A DNA stretch of 64,000 nucleotides, taken from NCBI RefSeq assembly GCF_000227465.1, contig NC_016047.1:4010857-4074856 (forward strand), in the 5' to 3' direction. Position numbers and translations under genes: made by a program. Below are positions 38,469-47,769 of the stretch, piece after piece (the first letter of the stretch is position 1; each line of letters opens with the position of its first letter). The notes beneath the pieces were generated by a model. That model was not told the DNA's origin. It searched no databases and was given only the letters and a program-made list of their open reading frames with translations. This DNA is from Bacillus spizizenii TU-B-10 (lineage in GTDB: Bacteria; Bacillota; Bacilli; Bacillales; Bacillaceae).

Positions 38469-39607
38469 TTGATGGTCTCCAGTACGATAACAGCCAGCTC
38501 AGCGAAATATTGAGATGCAACCGTCAAGGCTTCTTCATCCAATGTAAAGGCCGGGTGATGCCACTCCTCCGTACCGTTCGTTCCCATCCACACAAAAAAT
38601 CCCGGGATCTTCTCTTGATACAGAGCGAAGTCTTCTCCGCCCGGAGACTGCTCAGCGTGAACAGTTTGATAGCCAAGCCGTTCCGCAGCTTCGGATGCCG
38701 CATTCAAAAATGTGCCGTCATTCTGAACGGAAGGCAAATAAGGAAACCACTTGAATTCTGCTTGTGCCCCATAGCCCGCGGCAATTCCTTCAGCCACTCG
38801 TTTCATATGTTCCGGAACAGCCTGTCTCGCTTCTTTTTGAAAGGTTCGAACCGTCCCCTCCATTTCAGCCTGGTCCGGAATCACGTTCCACGAAGTGCCC
38901 GCCTGTACTCTTGTAATACTGACGACCGCGTTTTGCAATGAGCTGATGTTGCGGCTGACCACAGATTGCAGGCCGCTGACGATTTGTCCGGCTGCAGCGA
39001 TTGGATCAATACTGTTATTCGGGATGCCGGCGTGTCCGCCTTTCCCTTTGACGACGATCTCAAATCGGTCAACACTTGCCATGAGCGGACCTTCTCTTAC
39101 ACCTATGGTCCCGACAGGCAGATCCGGCTTATTGTGCATGCCGAAAATCGCGGAAACGTCATCAAGTACGCCAGCTTCTATAACCTTTCTTGCTCCTGCG
39201 GCAATTTCTTCAGCTGGCTGAAAAATAAAGCGGACAGTACCTTTCAGCTCGGCTCTTCTTTGATTCAGCAAAATGGCCGTGCCGATAATGGAAGCTGTAT
39301 GAAAATCGTGTCCGCACGCATGCATCGTGCCGTCAACCTTAGATGCAAACGGCAGATTCGTCTGTTCTTGGATCGGGAGTGCATCAATGTCCGCACGTAT
39401 CGCGATGACGGGTCCATCTTCCTGCCCTTTGATTTCTGCAATTACGCCTGTTTCCAATAGAGGAACGTCAAGAATCTCAATATGCTCTGCCTCAAGCCAG
39501 CGGCGGATTTTTTTTGTCGTTTCAACCTCTTGAAATGACAGTTCAGGATGTTCATGAAGATCACGCCGCATATTGATTAAACGGGTATGAAACGTTTTGT
39601 CGGCCAT
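38465..39607 (-). CDS. yxeP: M20-family amidohydrolase; N-acetylcysteine deacetylase
   Basis: 380 residues from ATG 39607 ([23 protein letters not shown]), with AGGGAGAAG upstream. M20D metallopeptidase fold: [16 protein letters not shown] [12 protein letters not shown] (about 95-106; metal Cys/His), FIFQPAEE with catalytic Glu, [12 protein letters not shown], and a dimerisation domain at about 185-300. Removes the acetyl group from N-acetyl-L-cysteine, the final step of S-(2-succino)cysteine disposal in B. subtilis. Overlaps yxeQ. Confidence 0.93.
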   Translation of the reverse strand: MADKTFHTRLINMRRDLHEHPELSFQEVETTKKIRRWLEAEHIEILDVPLLETGVIAEIKGQEDGPVIAIRADIDALPIQEQTNLPFASKVDGTMHACGHDFHTASIIGTAILLNQRRAELKGTVRFIFQPAEEIAAGARKVIEAGVLDDVSAIFGMHNKPDLPVGTIGVREGPLMASVDRFEIVVKGKGGHAGIPNNSIDPIAAAGQIVSGLQSVVSRNISSLQNAVVSITRVQAGTSWNVIPDQAEMEGTVRTFQKEARQAVPEHMKRVAEGIAAGYGAQAEFKWFPYLPSVQNDGTFLNAASEAAERLGYQTVHAEQSPGGEDFALYQEKIPGFFVWMGTNGTEEWHHPAFTLDEEALTVASQYFAELAVIVLETIK

Positions 39608-39623
39608 TGTTCTTCTCCCTTTC

Positions 39624-40373
39624 TTATATAAGCTCTGCAGGCTCTCCCACCTGCTTGATAAATCTTTTCGTCCGTTCGTTTTTCGGATGATCAAACAGTT
39701 CTTCTGGCGTTCCCTGCTCGATAATATGGCCGTCTGCCATAAAAATCACTTTATCAGCGACCTCTTTCGCAAACGCCATTTCGTGTGTAACAATGATCAT
39801 CGTTGTTTGTTTTTCCGCAATGGACTTGATGACCTGAAGCACCCCTGCGACGAGCTCAGGGTCAAGCGCCGAAGTTGGTTCATCCAGCAAGATCGCATGC
39901 GGATTGACCGCAAGTGCCCGCGCGATGCCGATTCGCTGCTGCTGGCCGCCGGACATTGTGATCGGATAGCTGTCAGCCTTATGCTCTAAACCAACTTGTT
40001 TCAGAATATCCATTCCAATGCGCTTCGCTTCGTCGCGTGATTTGTGTTGAGCCACGATTAAAGCTTCTGTAATGTTTTGCAGAGCCGTTTTATTTTTAAA
40101 CAGATTGTAGTTTTGAAAGACCATGGCCGTTTGCTGGCGAAGCCGGTGTGCTTCCTTGCGTGTGAACTTTTCCGCGTTCAGTTTGGCTTCTCCGATTTCA
40201 ATGTGGCCTTGATCCGGACGTTCTAATAGATTTAAGCACCGGAGAAGCGTTGATTTTCCAGAACCGGACGGACCGATGATCGCCACTACTTCTCCGCGTT
40301 TCACTTCTAGATCGATTCCGTCGAGCACGACGAGATCTTTAAACGCTTTGCGAATATTTTTTACTGTTATCAA
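39624..40373 (-). CDS. yxeO: Amino acid ABC transporter ATPase
   Basis: 249 residues. Walker [10 protein letters not shown] (about 34-42), Q-loop in VFQNYNLF, signature [15 protein letters not shown], Walker [14 protein letters not shown], and the H-loop TH in [10 protein letters not shown]. Of the polar amino acid uptake group (HisP/GlnQ-like). Works with YxeN (permease) and YxeM (binding lipoprotein). The substrate is thought to be S-(2-succino)cysteine or a similar sulfur amino acid, from the operon context. Confidence 0.95.
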   Translation of the reverse strand: MITVKNIRKAFKDLVVLDGIDLEVKRGEVVAIIGPSGSGKSTLLRCLNLLERPDQGHIEIGEAKLNAEKFTRKEAHRLRQQTAMVFQNYNLFKNKTALQNITEALIVAQHKSRDEAKRIGMDILKQVGLEHKADSYPITMSGGQQQRIGIARALAVNPHAILLDEPTSALDPELVAGVLQVIKSIAEKQTTMIIVTHEMAFAKEVADKVIFMADGHIIEQGTPEELFDHPKNERTKRFIKQVGEPAELI

Positions 40374-40385
40374 CTGATTTCACCT

Positions 40386-41060
40386 CTAAGTCCGGTATGG
40401 CTTGCTCATGGCGCGTTCAAACATGTCCTGCAAAATGCTGTAGATAATGGTAAGAACCCAATAGACAATCGCAACCGCTAAGTACGTCTCAAAATATTTG
40501 AGGTTTCCTGAAGCGTACATCTTCCCTTGGGCGAACATCTCCATGACCCCTAATGTAAAGGCCAGTGAGGTTTCTTTGAGTAGTCCGATAAATGTATTTC
40601 CCGTTGCCGGGATCGCATTTCGGACGGCTTGCGGCAAAATAATCCGTCTGTATGCCTGAAGTTTTGTCATGCCGACAGACAGGCACGCCTCCAGCTGCCC
40701 TTCATCAACAGAATTGAGGGCGGCACGGAAGATTTCTGCCAAATAAGCGGCGTTTTTTAAGCTTAACCCGATGATGGCAGCTGTGAGAGCTGTCATTTTG
40801 CTCATCTCCGGAAACAGCTGCGGCAGTCCGTAGTAGATTAAGAACAGCTGCACAAGTGTCGGCACGCCCCGGAAAAAGGATATATACAGCTTTGACAGCT
40901 GATGAAGAACTGGAATTTTGTTCTTTGTGATGAGTGCGAGAATAAGTCCTCCGATAATGGCAAAAATCATAGCCGCTATGGCCATAAACAAGGTGATCGG
41001 AAGGGCCTGAATTAAAGTCGGGAATGCTGATATCATGAATTCCCAATCAATTGTGTTCAT
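40386..41060 (-). CDS. yxeN: Amino acid ABC transporter permease
   Basis: 224 residues, five membrane helices. Polar amino acid permease (HisM family) with the N-terminal FFRGVPTLVQLFLIYYG stretch and the EAA loop EACLSVGMTKLQAYRRIILP (about 133-152) that contacts the ATPase. A single permease gene, so it probably acts as a homodimer. Lies 22 nt after yxeM and 12 nt before yxeO. Confidence 0.95.
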   Translation of the reverse strand: MNTIDWEFMISAFPTLIQALPITLFMAIAAMIFAIIGGLILALITKNKIPVLHQLSKLYISFFRGVPTLVQLFLIYYGLPQLFPEMSKMTALTAAIIGLSLKNAAYLAEIFRAALNSVDEGQLEACLSVGMTKLQAYRRIILPQAVRNAIPATGNTFIGLLKETSLAFTLGVMEMFAQGKMYASGNLKYFETYLAVAIVYWVLTIIYSILQDMFERAMSKPYRT

Positions 41061-41082
41061 TCTGGTGATTCACCGCCGTTTC

Positions 41083-41877
41083 TTAATGCTTCTGTTCTAC
41101 TGTGATATCTTCATTAAAATATTTTTCGGAAAGCTTTTTCAGTGTCCCGTCTTTACGCAATTCATCAAGCGCTTTATTAACTTTTTTGCGGAGCTTATCG
41201 TGTGCGTCGTCCTTGGCAAATGGGAATGCAACTTGTTCGTACACAATCGGATCTCCTGCAAGCTTTAACGGCAAGCCTGTTTTCTTCATTTGCGCGATCA
41301 GCACAGTTCGGCTGTTGACATAAGCGTCTACACGGCCGTAAGCGACATCCTTTAGCGTGCCTTCTTGTGTTTCGTATGTTTTGATATTGATTTTTTTATC
41401 AGGATCTTTGCTTTCAAGATTTTTTGCGTGATTTGAACCGAGAACGGCAGCGACTGTCTTCCCTTTTAAATCGTCTACTGACTTGATGTCATGATTGTCT
41501 TTTTTGACGACAATCTGTGTTCCCGCATAAGCGTATGGTTCAGTAAAGTGATACGTTTCCTTACGTTCATCAGTCACAGCTACCTGGTTGGAAATGGTAT
41601 CAAGCTTGCCTGTTTGAAGCTCTCCCATCAGCCCGCTGAATTCAAGCAGCTTCCAGTCCAGTTTCATGTCAATTTTCTTCGCGACCGCTTCCATCACTTC
41701 CACATCAAAACCTGTCAGCTTTCCGTTTTCTTTATAAGCAAATGGGTAACTTTGTCCTGTCGCACCGACATGAAGCACATTGTCATCCTCTTTACTGCTG
41801 CTGTTTCCATTGCCACAAGCTGAGAGCACCGCTAATAATGCAGCAACGAACAGCACAGTCCATTTTTTCATTTTCAT
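41083..41877 (-). CDS. yxeM: Amino acid ABC transporter solute-binding lipoprotein
   Basis: 264 residues from ATG 41877 (MKMKKWTVLFVAALLA). Lipobox LSAC with the modified Cys at about 20, then a serine/lysine linker. Bacterial extracellular solute-binding family 3: GKLTGFDVEVMEAVAKK, LDTISNQVAVTDERKETYHF and KTVAAVLGSNHAKNLE blocks. It is anchored to the outer face of the membrane and delivers substrate to YxeN-YxeO. The start overlaps neither neighbour; the SD lies within the last codons of yxeL. Confidence 0.94.
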   Translation of the reverse strand: MKMKKWTVLFVAALLAVLSACGNGNSSSKEDDNVLHVGATGQSYPFAYKENGKLTGFDVEVMEAVAKKIDMKLDWKLLEFSGLMGELQTGKLDTISNQVAVTDERKETYHFTEPYAYAGTQIVVKKDNHDIKSVDDLKGKTVAAVLGSNHAKNLESKDPDKKINIKTYETQEGTLKDVAYGRVDAYVNSRTVLIAQMKKTGLPLKLAGDPIVYEQVAFPFAKDDAHDKLRKKVNKALDELRKDGTLKKLSEKYFNEDITVEQKH

Positions 41878-41899
41878 TTGATTTCCCGCCTTTTCTATT

Positions 41900-42397
41900 T
41901 TATAGGTCATTTCGCAATTGTTTTTTCATATAGATTGTCATATGCCCTTTGCCAAGGTCTTGTTCACCTGAGCGGACATACCCTTTTCGTTCATACATCT
42001 CAATCAGCCACGGATGCTTATCCGCTGTTCCGAGTGAGACAAACGGAACCTTTAACGTATCGCGGAGGATTGTTTCCTCCAGCCATTGAAGCAGCTTTGT
42101 TCCGACTCCTTTTTGACCGGTGTCAGGGTCCACAGCGAACCACCAGATATGCGGAACGCCATACGGTCCCGGCTGCTGTCCCCAAGGCATTCTTAAGGTA
42201 ATGGTCGCGATGATCCGCCCGTCCTCTTCCATGACGTAGCAGGCGTTTTTCCGGATATTATTTAATACCAAATCCAGATCCGCATGAGCGGCAGCAAAAC
42301 GAATACCGAGCTTTCGAATCGGTTCATAAGCCCGCAGTGTCAGCTCTAGAAGCTGTTCGACATCACGTTCAACTGCAAGACGATATTGTGCCTTCAT
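41900..42397 (-). CDS. yxeL: GNAT N-acetyltransferase acting on S-(2-succino)cysteine
   Basis: 165 residues, single GNAT domain. The acetyl-CoA pyrophosphate loop is DTGQKGVGTKLLQWLEE (about 95-111), with the preceding beta-bulge strand HIWWFAVDP and a C-terminal strand containing EMYERKGYV. In B. subtilis it acetylates S-(2-succino)cysteine as the first step of its disposal. Second gene of the operon, 13 nt after yxeK. Confidence 0.9.
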   Translation of the reverse strand: MKAQYRLAVERDVEQLLELTLRAYEPIRKLGIRFAAAHADLDLVLNNIRKNACYVMEEDGRIIATITLRMPWGQQPGPYGVPHIWWFAVDPDTGQKGVGTKLLQWLEETILRDTLKVPFVSLGTADKHPWLIEMYERKGYVRSGEQDLGKGHMTIYMKKQLRNDL

Positions 42398-42410
42398 CTA
42401 GCGTTCCTCC

Positions 42411-43736
42411 TTACTTTGCATAACGGTTTACCGGCTTTTCCAAACCGAAGTGGTCTCTCAATGTAGTGCCTTCATATTCTTTTCTGAACACGCCGCGCTC
42501 CTGTAAAATCGGAACCACTTTCTCAACAAACACTTCAATTCCTTCCGGAAGAAGCGGAGGCATGATGTTAAACCCGTCACACGCTTTCTTATCCACCCAT
42601 TCCTGCATCTTGTCAGCGAGCTGTTCCGGCGTGCCGACGAAGATATGGTGGCCTCTGGAGCCTGCAACGTATTTGTAAAGCTCGCGTATCGTCATATTGT
42701 CACGTTCAGCCATTTCCTGAACAAGCTTGAAGCGGCTCTTCACCGCATTGGAAGCATCTGCGTCAAGCTTCGGCAGCGGCCCGTCAAGCGGATATGCTGA
42801 CAAATCAATTCCGCCTAAATAATTTTGGAGAATTTGCAGACCGACAGATGGAATAATCAGATCTTGAAGCTCCTTGTATTTGGCTTGCGCTGCTTCTTCG
42901 GTATCAGCAATGATCGGGAAAATACCCGGCATGATTGCAATTTTTTCTGGATCACGTCCGAATTCCGCAGCCTGCTCTTTAATCGATTGATAAAAATCTT
43001 GAGCTGATTCCAGGTGGTTTTGCGCTGTGAAGATCACTTCTGCTGTTCTGGCAGCCAGTGCTTTTCCGTCTCCTGATGATCCTGCCTGGATAATGACCGG
43101 CTGGCCCTGCGGCGTTCTTGAAACGTTCAGAGGCCCGCGAACCGAGAAATATTCTCCTTTGTGGTTCAGCTCGTGCATTTTTTCCTTCTCAAAGAATTCA
43201 CCTGTTTCTTTATTGCGGATAAAAGCGTCCTCTTCCCATGAATCCCAAAGTCCCTTTACAACCTCGACAAATTCCTCTGCCCGCTGATAGCGCAAATGGT
43301 GTTCAAGATGCTTTTCACCACTGAAATTCAGCGCTGTTGATTCAATAGACGAAGTGACGACATTCCATCCGGCACGGCCGTTAGACAGATGATCCAATGA
43401 CGCAAACTGTCTGGCAATGTGAAACGGCTCGCTGTATGTAGTGGAAGCTGTTGCTGTCAGTCCGATTCTTGATGTTACCTGCGCCAAAGCAGAGAGCAAG
43501 GTGAATGGCTCAAACCTTGTTAACACATTTGGATGAGACTTGCTGTCAATTGATAGGCTATCCGCTAAAAACAGCATATCCAGCTTGCCCCGCTCCGCTG
43601 TTTTCGCAAGCTCTTTAAAATAATCCAAATTCATGCTCGCATCGGCAGGCGCGTCCGGATGCCGCCAAGACGCCACATGATGTCCTGTACCCGCTAGAAA
43701 AACCCCTAATTTGATTTGTTTCTTTTTGCTTGTCAT
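42411..43736 (-). CDS. yxeK: FMN-dependent monooxygenase cleaving N-acetyl-S-(2-succino)cysteine
   Basis: 441 residues, class C two-component flavin monooxygenase (NtaA/SnaA/DszA-like). Early motif FLAGTGHHVASWRHPDAPADA, then barrel strands with MLFLADSLSID and SNGRAGWNVVTSSIESTALN, and VIIQAGSSGDGKALAARTAEV. It needs reduced FMN from a separate reductase and breaks the C-S bond of the N-acetylated adduct, releasing N-acetylcysteine and oxaloacetate. First gene of yxeKLMNOPQ; SD AAAGGAG. In 168 the operon is repressed by CymR when cysteine is plentiful. Confidence 0.93.
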   Translation of the reverse strand: MTSKKKQIKLGVFLAGTGHHVASWRHPDAPADASMNLDYFKELAKTAERGKLDMLFLADSLSIDSKSHPNVLTRFEPFTLLSALAQVTSRIGLTATASTTYSEPFHIARQFASLDHLSNGRAGWNVVTSSIESTALNFSGEKHLEHHLRYQRAEEFVEVVKGLWDSWEEDAFIRNKETGEFFEKEKMHELNHKGEYFSVRGPLNVSRTPQGQPVIIQAGSSGDGKALAARTAEVIFTAQNHLESAQDFYQSIKEQAAEFGRDPEKIAIMPGIFPIIADTEEAAQAKYKELQDLIIPSVGLQILQNYLGGIDLSAYPLDGPLPKLDADASNAVKSRFKLVQEMAERDNMTIRELYKYVAGSRGHHIFVGTPEQLADKMQEWVDKKACDGFNIMPPLLPEGIEVFVEKVVPILQERGVFRKEYEGTTLRDHFGLEKPVNRYAK

Positions 43737-43822
43737 GACGTTACTCCTTTTATCATGTTTTAGGCTGAAAAATCCGAAAAATAAACACCTATATTCCTAG
43801 TCGTTTAATATGAATAAATCAA

Positions 43823-43851
43823 AATGTACCCTTGTCTTAGGCGTTTGTCAA
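43823..43851 (-). promoter_or_regulatory. Promoter of the yxeKLMNOPQ operon
   Basis: On the reverse strand TTGACA (43851-43846), a 17-nt spacer and TACATT (43828-43823) lie about 90 nt upstream of yxeK. Downstream of it, ATATTAAACGACTAGGAATA (about 43811-43792) is a candidate CymR site by loose resemblance. The rest of the 43737-44054 gap shows no supported gene. Confidence 0.65.
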
Positions 43852-44054
43852 TGAGTTAAGATCAAATTTTTCATATCTCGTGGAATCATGGGGCGGCATT
43901 TGTGCAACCTGTGTACTCGTAAAACTAGTCTGATGATGCTGAGACTCAGTTTTGATCCAAAGTTTATATAAATATAGCTTGCGCGTGATCGGCGTTGTAG
44001 ATTTAGCACGGTCCATTTTGCCAATGATTCAGAAGCTGTGACATCGTACAAAAA

Positions 44055-44093
44055 AATAAGCTGATCCCGGATTCATACCGGAATCAGCTTATT
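44055..44093. terminator. Terminator after yxeI
   Basis: AATAAGCTGAT-C-CCGG pairs with CCGG-A-ATCAGCTTATT around a 7-nt loop, with A/T tracts outside. It separates yxeI from the yxeK promoter. Confidence 0.8.
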
Positions 44094-44098
44094 GAATC

Positions 44099-45085
44099 TT
44101 AATTAAGCTCTAGAATATTTTCTTCTGCTTTAGCAGAAAACACTTTAGGCTCCAGACAGTCAAGGTCTTCATGAAATAAACTTACTTTTTGGATTTGCCG
44201 ATTGTCGTAGTGGTGAAAGTAGTAGTTTCCCGTGTCGTTGCACATCACAGAAGTATATTGCGTATAATCAATCTCGTCTTCTTCCGTTATCACAGCACCC
44301 TTGGGTATCGCCATGTTTGCCAAAAGCTGAAAAGCAGCTGATACACCTCTCGTTTCATCTGCTGCTGGCTCTAGATGTTCTTTCAGAAAAACAGCTCTGA
44401 CAAACCGTGAAGGCGGTGTATAATCTCCCGGCAGACCCACTGTACCCGAGCCTTGGCCAAAAGCGGATAGCATCAAGCCGCCCATCTCCTTGCTCTCGAA
44501 TTGTTTCGGCCTTATTCCTATATATTGCCGAAGATTGGTCACATGCCATAAAAAGTCGGGACTGTTCGTCATGACACCTGGTTGATTGTCATAGATTTTG
44601 ATGCCGTCTGCTCTCGGTTCTATCGTCAGGCTGCGTCCCGTCCGGTCTGACAATATCCAGTGTAGCGGTAAAACGGTATCCAATAGCTCTAATTTCTTCT
44701 CCACAATCGTTAAAGAGCGGATCTTTTCTTTTACGTCTTCCAAAGACTTACAAACTGACAGCGCCCATGTTACAAACTCATGCGGGGCAATTTGAACGCC
44801 GTCTTCCCGTCTCGTTTTTTCGTACTCCGCATATCCCATAAAATAAAGCGCCGCACAAGATAAACCGCTTTCATTAACACCGTCGGCAAATAATATATTT
44901 CCAAGTTTTCTCCCCATACCGATAAACGCGTACTGTGTTTGATGCACCTTTCCGTCAGCTTCACTCGTCCAGCTGTAACGGCGCGGATAGAGAATGACCT
45001 CCGTCCCCAGCTGAAATGCAAAATCCATTGTTCTCGCTAATAAATGATTCCGGTCAGCAGTTTCCAATGTAAGACTTGTGCACAT
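44099..45085 (-). CDS. yxeI: Linear-amide C-N hydrolase of the penicillin V acylase/choloylglycine hydrolase family
   Basis: 328 residues from ATG 45085, giving MCTSLTLE. Processing of the initiator Met exposes Cys2, the N-terminal nucleophile of this Ntn family. Other blocks: RTMDFAF (Asp and Arg of the active site), [18 protein letters not shown] [14 protein letters not shown] and [11 protein letters not shown] (Asn of the oxyanion hole). No signal peptide, so cytosolic. Known relatives cleave penicillin V, bile salts or acyl-homoserine lactones; the natural substrate is not certain. Confidence 0.92.
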   Translation of the reverse strand: MCTSLTLETADRNHLLARTMDFAFQLGTEVILYPRRYSWTSEADGKVHQTQYAFIGMGRKLGNILFADGVNESGLSCAALYFMGYAEYEKTRREDGVQIAPHEFVTWALSVCKSLEDVKEKIRSLTIVEKKLELLDTVLPLHWILSDRTGRSLTIEPRADGIKIYDNQPGVMTNSPDFLWHVTNLRQYIGIRPKQFESKEMGGLMLSAFGQGSGTVGLPGDYTPPSRFVRAVFLKEHLEPAADETRGVSAAFQLLANMAIPKGAVITEEDEIDYTQYTSVMCNDTGNYYFHHYDNRQIQKVSLFHEDLDCLEPKVFSAKAEENILELN

Positions 45086-45222
45086 CTGATTCAGTCCCCT
45101 TTCCAATCAGGCTAAAATCATACATTTTGTGAACAACTTGTTTTATCAGCATAACGAAAGTCAAATAGATTCGTCAAAAGATTAACATTAATCAAAACGA
45201 GGAATCCACCCCAAAGCAAAGA

Positions 45223-45435
45223 ATGACAAGAAGATCAAAAATGTACGATGCTGATGTTTATGGTGATTGCTTCCTTTTTATTTCTACAGCAGCAGAGCCA
45301 ATAAGAAATTATGCAGGTTCATAATTCATCGCTGATGTTCTAAAAGGGCAGCAGGAAAAAGAAATCTTAGCGTCCATTACGCAAAAAGGGCTGATGATGA
45401 TTACAGACCAGACAGGCACAATAAAGCCGCCATAA
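45223..45435 (+). pseudogene. Possible coding remnant with one in-frame stop
   Basis: A forward frame of 71 codons opens MTRRSKMYDADVYGDCFLFI. It is interrupted by a TAA at 45322-45324, then continues as FIADVLKGQQEKEILASITQ and ends TKIPP-like (GTIKPP, TAA at 45433). Both halves look protein-like and share one frame, but the start lacks a good SD. Not recognised; it may be what is left of a small gene between yxeI and yxeH. The remainder of the 45107-45440 gap is featureless AT-rich sequence. Confidence 0.35.
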
Positions 45436-45440
45436 CAAAA

Positions 45441-45468
45441 AAATCCAGCCTCCTAAAAGGCTGGATTT
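45441..45468 (-). terminator. Terminator after yxeH
   Basis: AAATCCAGCC-TCCTAAAA-GGCTGGATTT, a perfect 10-bp stem, with an A-run upstream that gives a T-run on the reverse strand. It ends just before the yxeH stop codon region. Confidence 0.85.
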
Positions 45469-45470
45469 CA

Positions 45471-46283
45471 TTATTTCGCCAAAACAAGCTCGTGAATCGC
45501 ATGTGCAACACCATGTTCATTGTTGGAGCGTGTTTGAAAGTTTGCGGCTTCCAATACTTCTGGGATGGCGTTTGCCATGGCAACGCCGCAGCCCGCCCAT
45601 TCAATCATTGTCAGGTCGTTCCCGTTGTCCCCTATGCTCATGACTTCCGCTTGTTCAATTCCAAGCAGCTGTGCCAGCTGGCGTACGGCATTTCCTTTGC
45701 TGGCTTCCGGATGCAGAATTTCATAAAAGAAAGGCGCGCTTCTGACCATTGTATATTTTTCTCTCACGTCTTTTGGAATCGATGTAATGACGTGGCTTAA
45801 GTTCTCCGGTTTATCAATAAACATCACTTTCGGGATGAGGATATCTTTTGGCACCTCGTCAATCTCGCGGAAATGAAGCGGCACTTGCGTCACATAGGAT
45901 TCGTATACGGTAAATTCGCTAATATCCCGGTTAGGCGTATACAAATTAGATGAGTCAAAGAAATGCATCGGCGTCTTCAGCTCTAAGCTCAGATCATATA
46001 ATGAAGTCAAATCATCATAACCGAGAGAGAGCTCCGTGACCACTTCGTTTGTATAGGTATTTTGAACAAGCGCTCCATTATACGCAATAACATAGTCGCC
46101 TTCTTCAATTAAATTCAGTTCATCTAAATATCTCCGCACACCTCCGATCGGCCGGCCGGTGCAAAGCACAATTTTGACGCCTTCCGCTTTAGCCGCGTGA
46201 AGAGCGTTGCGGACTTCCTCTGTTACTTCATGATGATCATTTAAAAGTGTTCCGTCCATATCAATTGCAATTAGTTTGTACAT
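45471..46283 (-). CDS. yxeH: HAD-superfamily (Cof-type) phosphatase
   Basis: 270 residues. Motif I AIDMDGTLLND (about 6-16), motif II LCTGRPIGG, motif III lysine in EASKGNAVRQL, and motif IV IGDNGNDLTMIEWAG. Large alpha/beta C2 cap between motifs II and III, typical of IIB HAD enzymes that dephosphorylate sugar phosphates or pyridoxal phosphate. Cytosolic, Mg-dependent. Substrate not known from sequence. Confidence 0.93.
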   Translation of the reverse strand: MYKLIAIDMDGTLLNDHHEVTEEVRNALHAAKAEGVKIVLCTGRPIGGVRRYLDELNLIEEGDYVIAYNGALVQNTYTNEVVTELSLGYDDLTSLYDLSLELKTPMHFFDSSNLYTPNRDISEFTVYESYVTQVPLHFREIDEVPKDILIPKVMFIDKPENLSHVITSIPKDVREKYTMVRSAPFFYEILHPEASKGNAVRQLAQLLGIEQAEVMSIGDNGNDLTMIEWAGCGVAMANAIPEVLEAANFQTRSNNEHGVAHAIHELVLAK

Positions 46284-46322
46284 CCTGCATCTCCTTCGTG
46301 TCGTTTTCAGGCTATAGTCCCA

Positions 46323-46883
46323 TCATATCGTTTTTTCTTTTTGATATTCAACTGGAAGAGATGATTTTCTCCGGATTCTGTTTAGACGTCGGCCTTGTCT
46401 TCGAGTACGCGTGCGCGGTTTCCGCTTTCTTTTTGTCTCCATGCCGCCGTTTTCTGTTTTTTCCTGTTTCATCAGCAGGATGCCGGCAGCTAAAAAAGGA
46501 ATGCCGGTTATATTCAAGATGGCAAGCTTCACACCCGCCGCCGTCAAAAAGAATCCCCATGAAGATGCAGGATTCCGCCTGATCATGACGTAAGCCGTCA
46601 TTTCCAGAACAATCAAGATGGCATGAAGAACTACACAATACATAAGCCATACAAGCGCAAAAAACAATACATAATTCACGATTGCCCCTGAGTACATCAT
46701 AGCGCGCATCATTTGTATAAACGATAAGGACTGCATGGATCCGCTGATAACATTAGGGTTATAGATCGTATAATCACTAAATAAGTCTTTGATCTTGAGA
46801 AAAGCCCATAATATAAATATCCACTGAATGATATGTAAAATAAGTCCTGTTAACACCAGTCTTTCAGCTTTCTTATTTCTCAT
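46323..46883 (-). CDS. yxeG: DUF4064-like membrane protein with a strongly basic tail
   Basis: 186 residues. Three to four hydrophobic helices (about 10-30, 62-90, 100-125, 127-140; the last contains FLAAGILLMKQEK) resemble the DUF4064 family. From about 141 the tail is very rich in Arg and Lys (KRKRKPRTRTRRQGRRLNRI), so it may touch nucleic acid, lipid head groups or the wall. The end overlaps nothing, and its start overlaps the yxeF stop by 11 nt, so the two are a coupled pair. Function unknown. Confidence 0.8.
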   Translation of the reverse strand: MRNKKAERLVLTGLILHIIQWIFILWAFLKIKDLFSDYTIYNPNVISGSMQSLSFIQMMRAMMYSGAIVNYVLFFALVWLMYCVVLHAILIVLEMTAYVMIRRNPASSWGFFLTAAGVKLAILNITGIPFLAAGILLMKQEKTENGGMETKRKRKPRTRTRRQGRRLNRIRRKSSLPVEYQKEKTI

Positions 46884-47295
46884 ATTTCTCCTCCTTGCCG
46901 GTCTTTGATGTGATTCTTGTCATCGTTTTTGTCTGGCCATTTTGCTCCCATATCAGCGTCCCATTTTCTCCTCTTTTCAGCGTGCTTTTGAGCGGATAAT
47001 AAGGTCCGAGATACTGAATCCCGATAGACCCGTCAGTGCTTTGGGAAATCACCTTGTATGCCATAAAAGGCAGCTGTACCTCTCCTCTTCCTTCAATCAC
47101 TTCCGTCTCCATCACCTCGTCTTTGGTAAAGGTGACTGTTGCTGATTTCACGCCATCCATGGGTCCCTGGGCAATTCCCTTATCCCACGTTCCGTAATAA
47201 AACGGCGTTTCCTCTTTTTGTTGTTGGCAGCCCGATATCATGACGCTTACAGCGGCCAGCAGCAAAGCGATAAGACCTTTGCTGCGCAACTTCAT
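46873..47295 (-). CDS. yxeF: Lipoprotein YxeF with a lipocalin-like (calycin) fold
   Basis: Start chosen at ATG 47295 (MKLRSKGLIALLL; AAAGGG upstream), 140 residues. Lipobox ISGC, with the lipidated Cys near 23, then about 115 residues of beta-strand-rich sequence (FYYGTWDKGIAQGP; AYKVISQSTDGSIGIQYLG). The 168 homologue has a solved NMR structure showing a lipocalin-like barrel. Ligand unknown. It overlaps yxeG. Confidence 0.9.
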   Translation of the reverse strand: MKLRSKGLIALLLAAVSVMISGCQQQKEETPFYYGTWDKGIAQGPMDGVKSATVTFTKDEVMETEVIEGRGEVQLPFMAYKVISQSTDGSIGIQYLGPYYPLKSTLKRGENGTLIWEQNGQTKTMTRITSKTGKEEKYEK

Positions 47296-47329
47296 CACCG
47301 CCCTTTCTCACCTTTTTAGGCAAATGCCG

Positions 47330-47358
47330 TGGCACTGTGCCAATGACTACATAAGTTA
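47330..47358. promoter_or_regulatory. Palindrome and possible sigma-K -10 between yxeF and yxeE
   Basis: TGGCACTGTGCCA (47330-47342) is a perfect 13-bp palindrome in the divergent gap. CATAAGTTA (47350-47358) fits the sigma-K -10 pattern CATAnnnTA, as expected for yxeE, a spore coat gene; the -35 is not obvious. The palindrome could be an operator for either gene. Confidence 0.35.
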
Positions 47359-47400
47359 TAAGGAATTCACCCACATTTTATTTTTAAGGAGATTGATTAC

Positions 47401-47769
47401 ATGAATCCATATCAATATTACAGCCCGCAGCTGCCTCAGCAGGAACCTTACTATAGCCAACATGAATACAATCCTTATCCGCAGCAGGATTATTATGATC
47501 CTTACCAGACGGACAGACAGCCGCCGGCGTTAGAAAGAAGAGTTGCGGCACTTGAACGGCAAAACGAACAGCAATCAAGAGAGTTAACACGCCTTACGAA
47601 TGAAGACCGCCGTCAAAATCGGGAAATTGCACGGATTGCCGAACAGGTCAATCAGTTAAGCCAGGCTGTTGAACGCCATACACGCCGTTTAAACCGGCTC
47701 AATCAGCGCCTCCGCACAGTAGAAAACAGGCTGAATATCCCATTTACTGCTGGGGAAGGCGGTTTCTGA
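47401..47769 (+). CDS. yxeE: Inner spore coat protein YxeE
   Basis: 122 residues. The first ~40 are rich in Tyr, Gln and Pro ([18 protein letters not shown]), typical of coat proteins that crosslink. The rest is a coiled coil ([20 protein letters not shown]; later heptads with Arg and Asn). SD AAGGAGATTG before the ATG. It is made in the mother cell under sigma-K in 168 and located in the inner coat. A weak inverted repeat GCGGAATACGA / TCGTTTTCCGC (47787-47831) follows and may end transcription. Confidence 0.92.
   Translation: MNPYQYYSPQLPQQEPYYSQHEYNPYPQQDYYDPYQTDRQPPALERRVAALERQNEQQSRELTRLTNEDRRQNREIARIAEQVNQLSQAVERHTRRLNRLNQRLRTVENRLNIPFTAGEGGF

Noticed and set aside
43848..44051. Reverse 67-codon frame upstream of the yxeK promoter
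   Set aside because: No SD and weak composition; it reaches into the -35 of the yxeK promoter. A decayed gene is possible but not supported.
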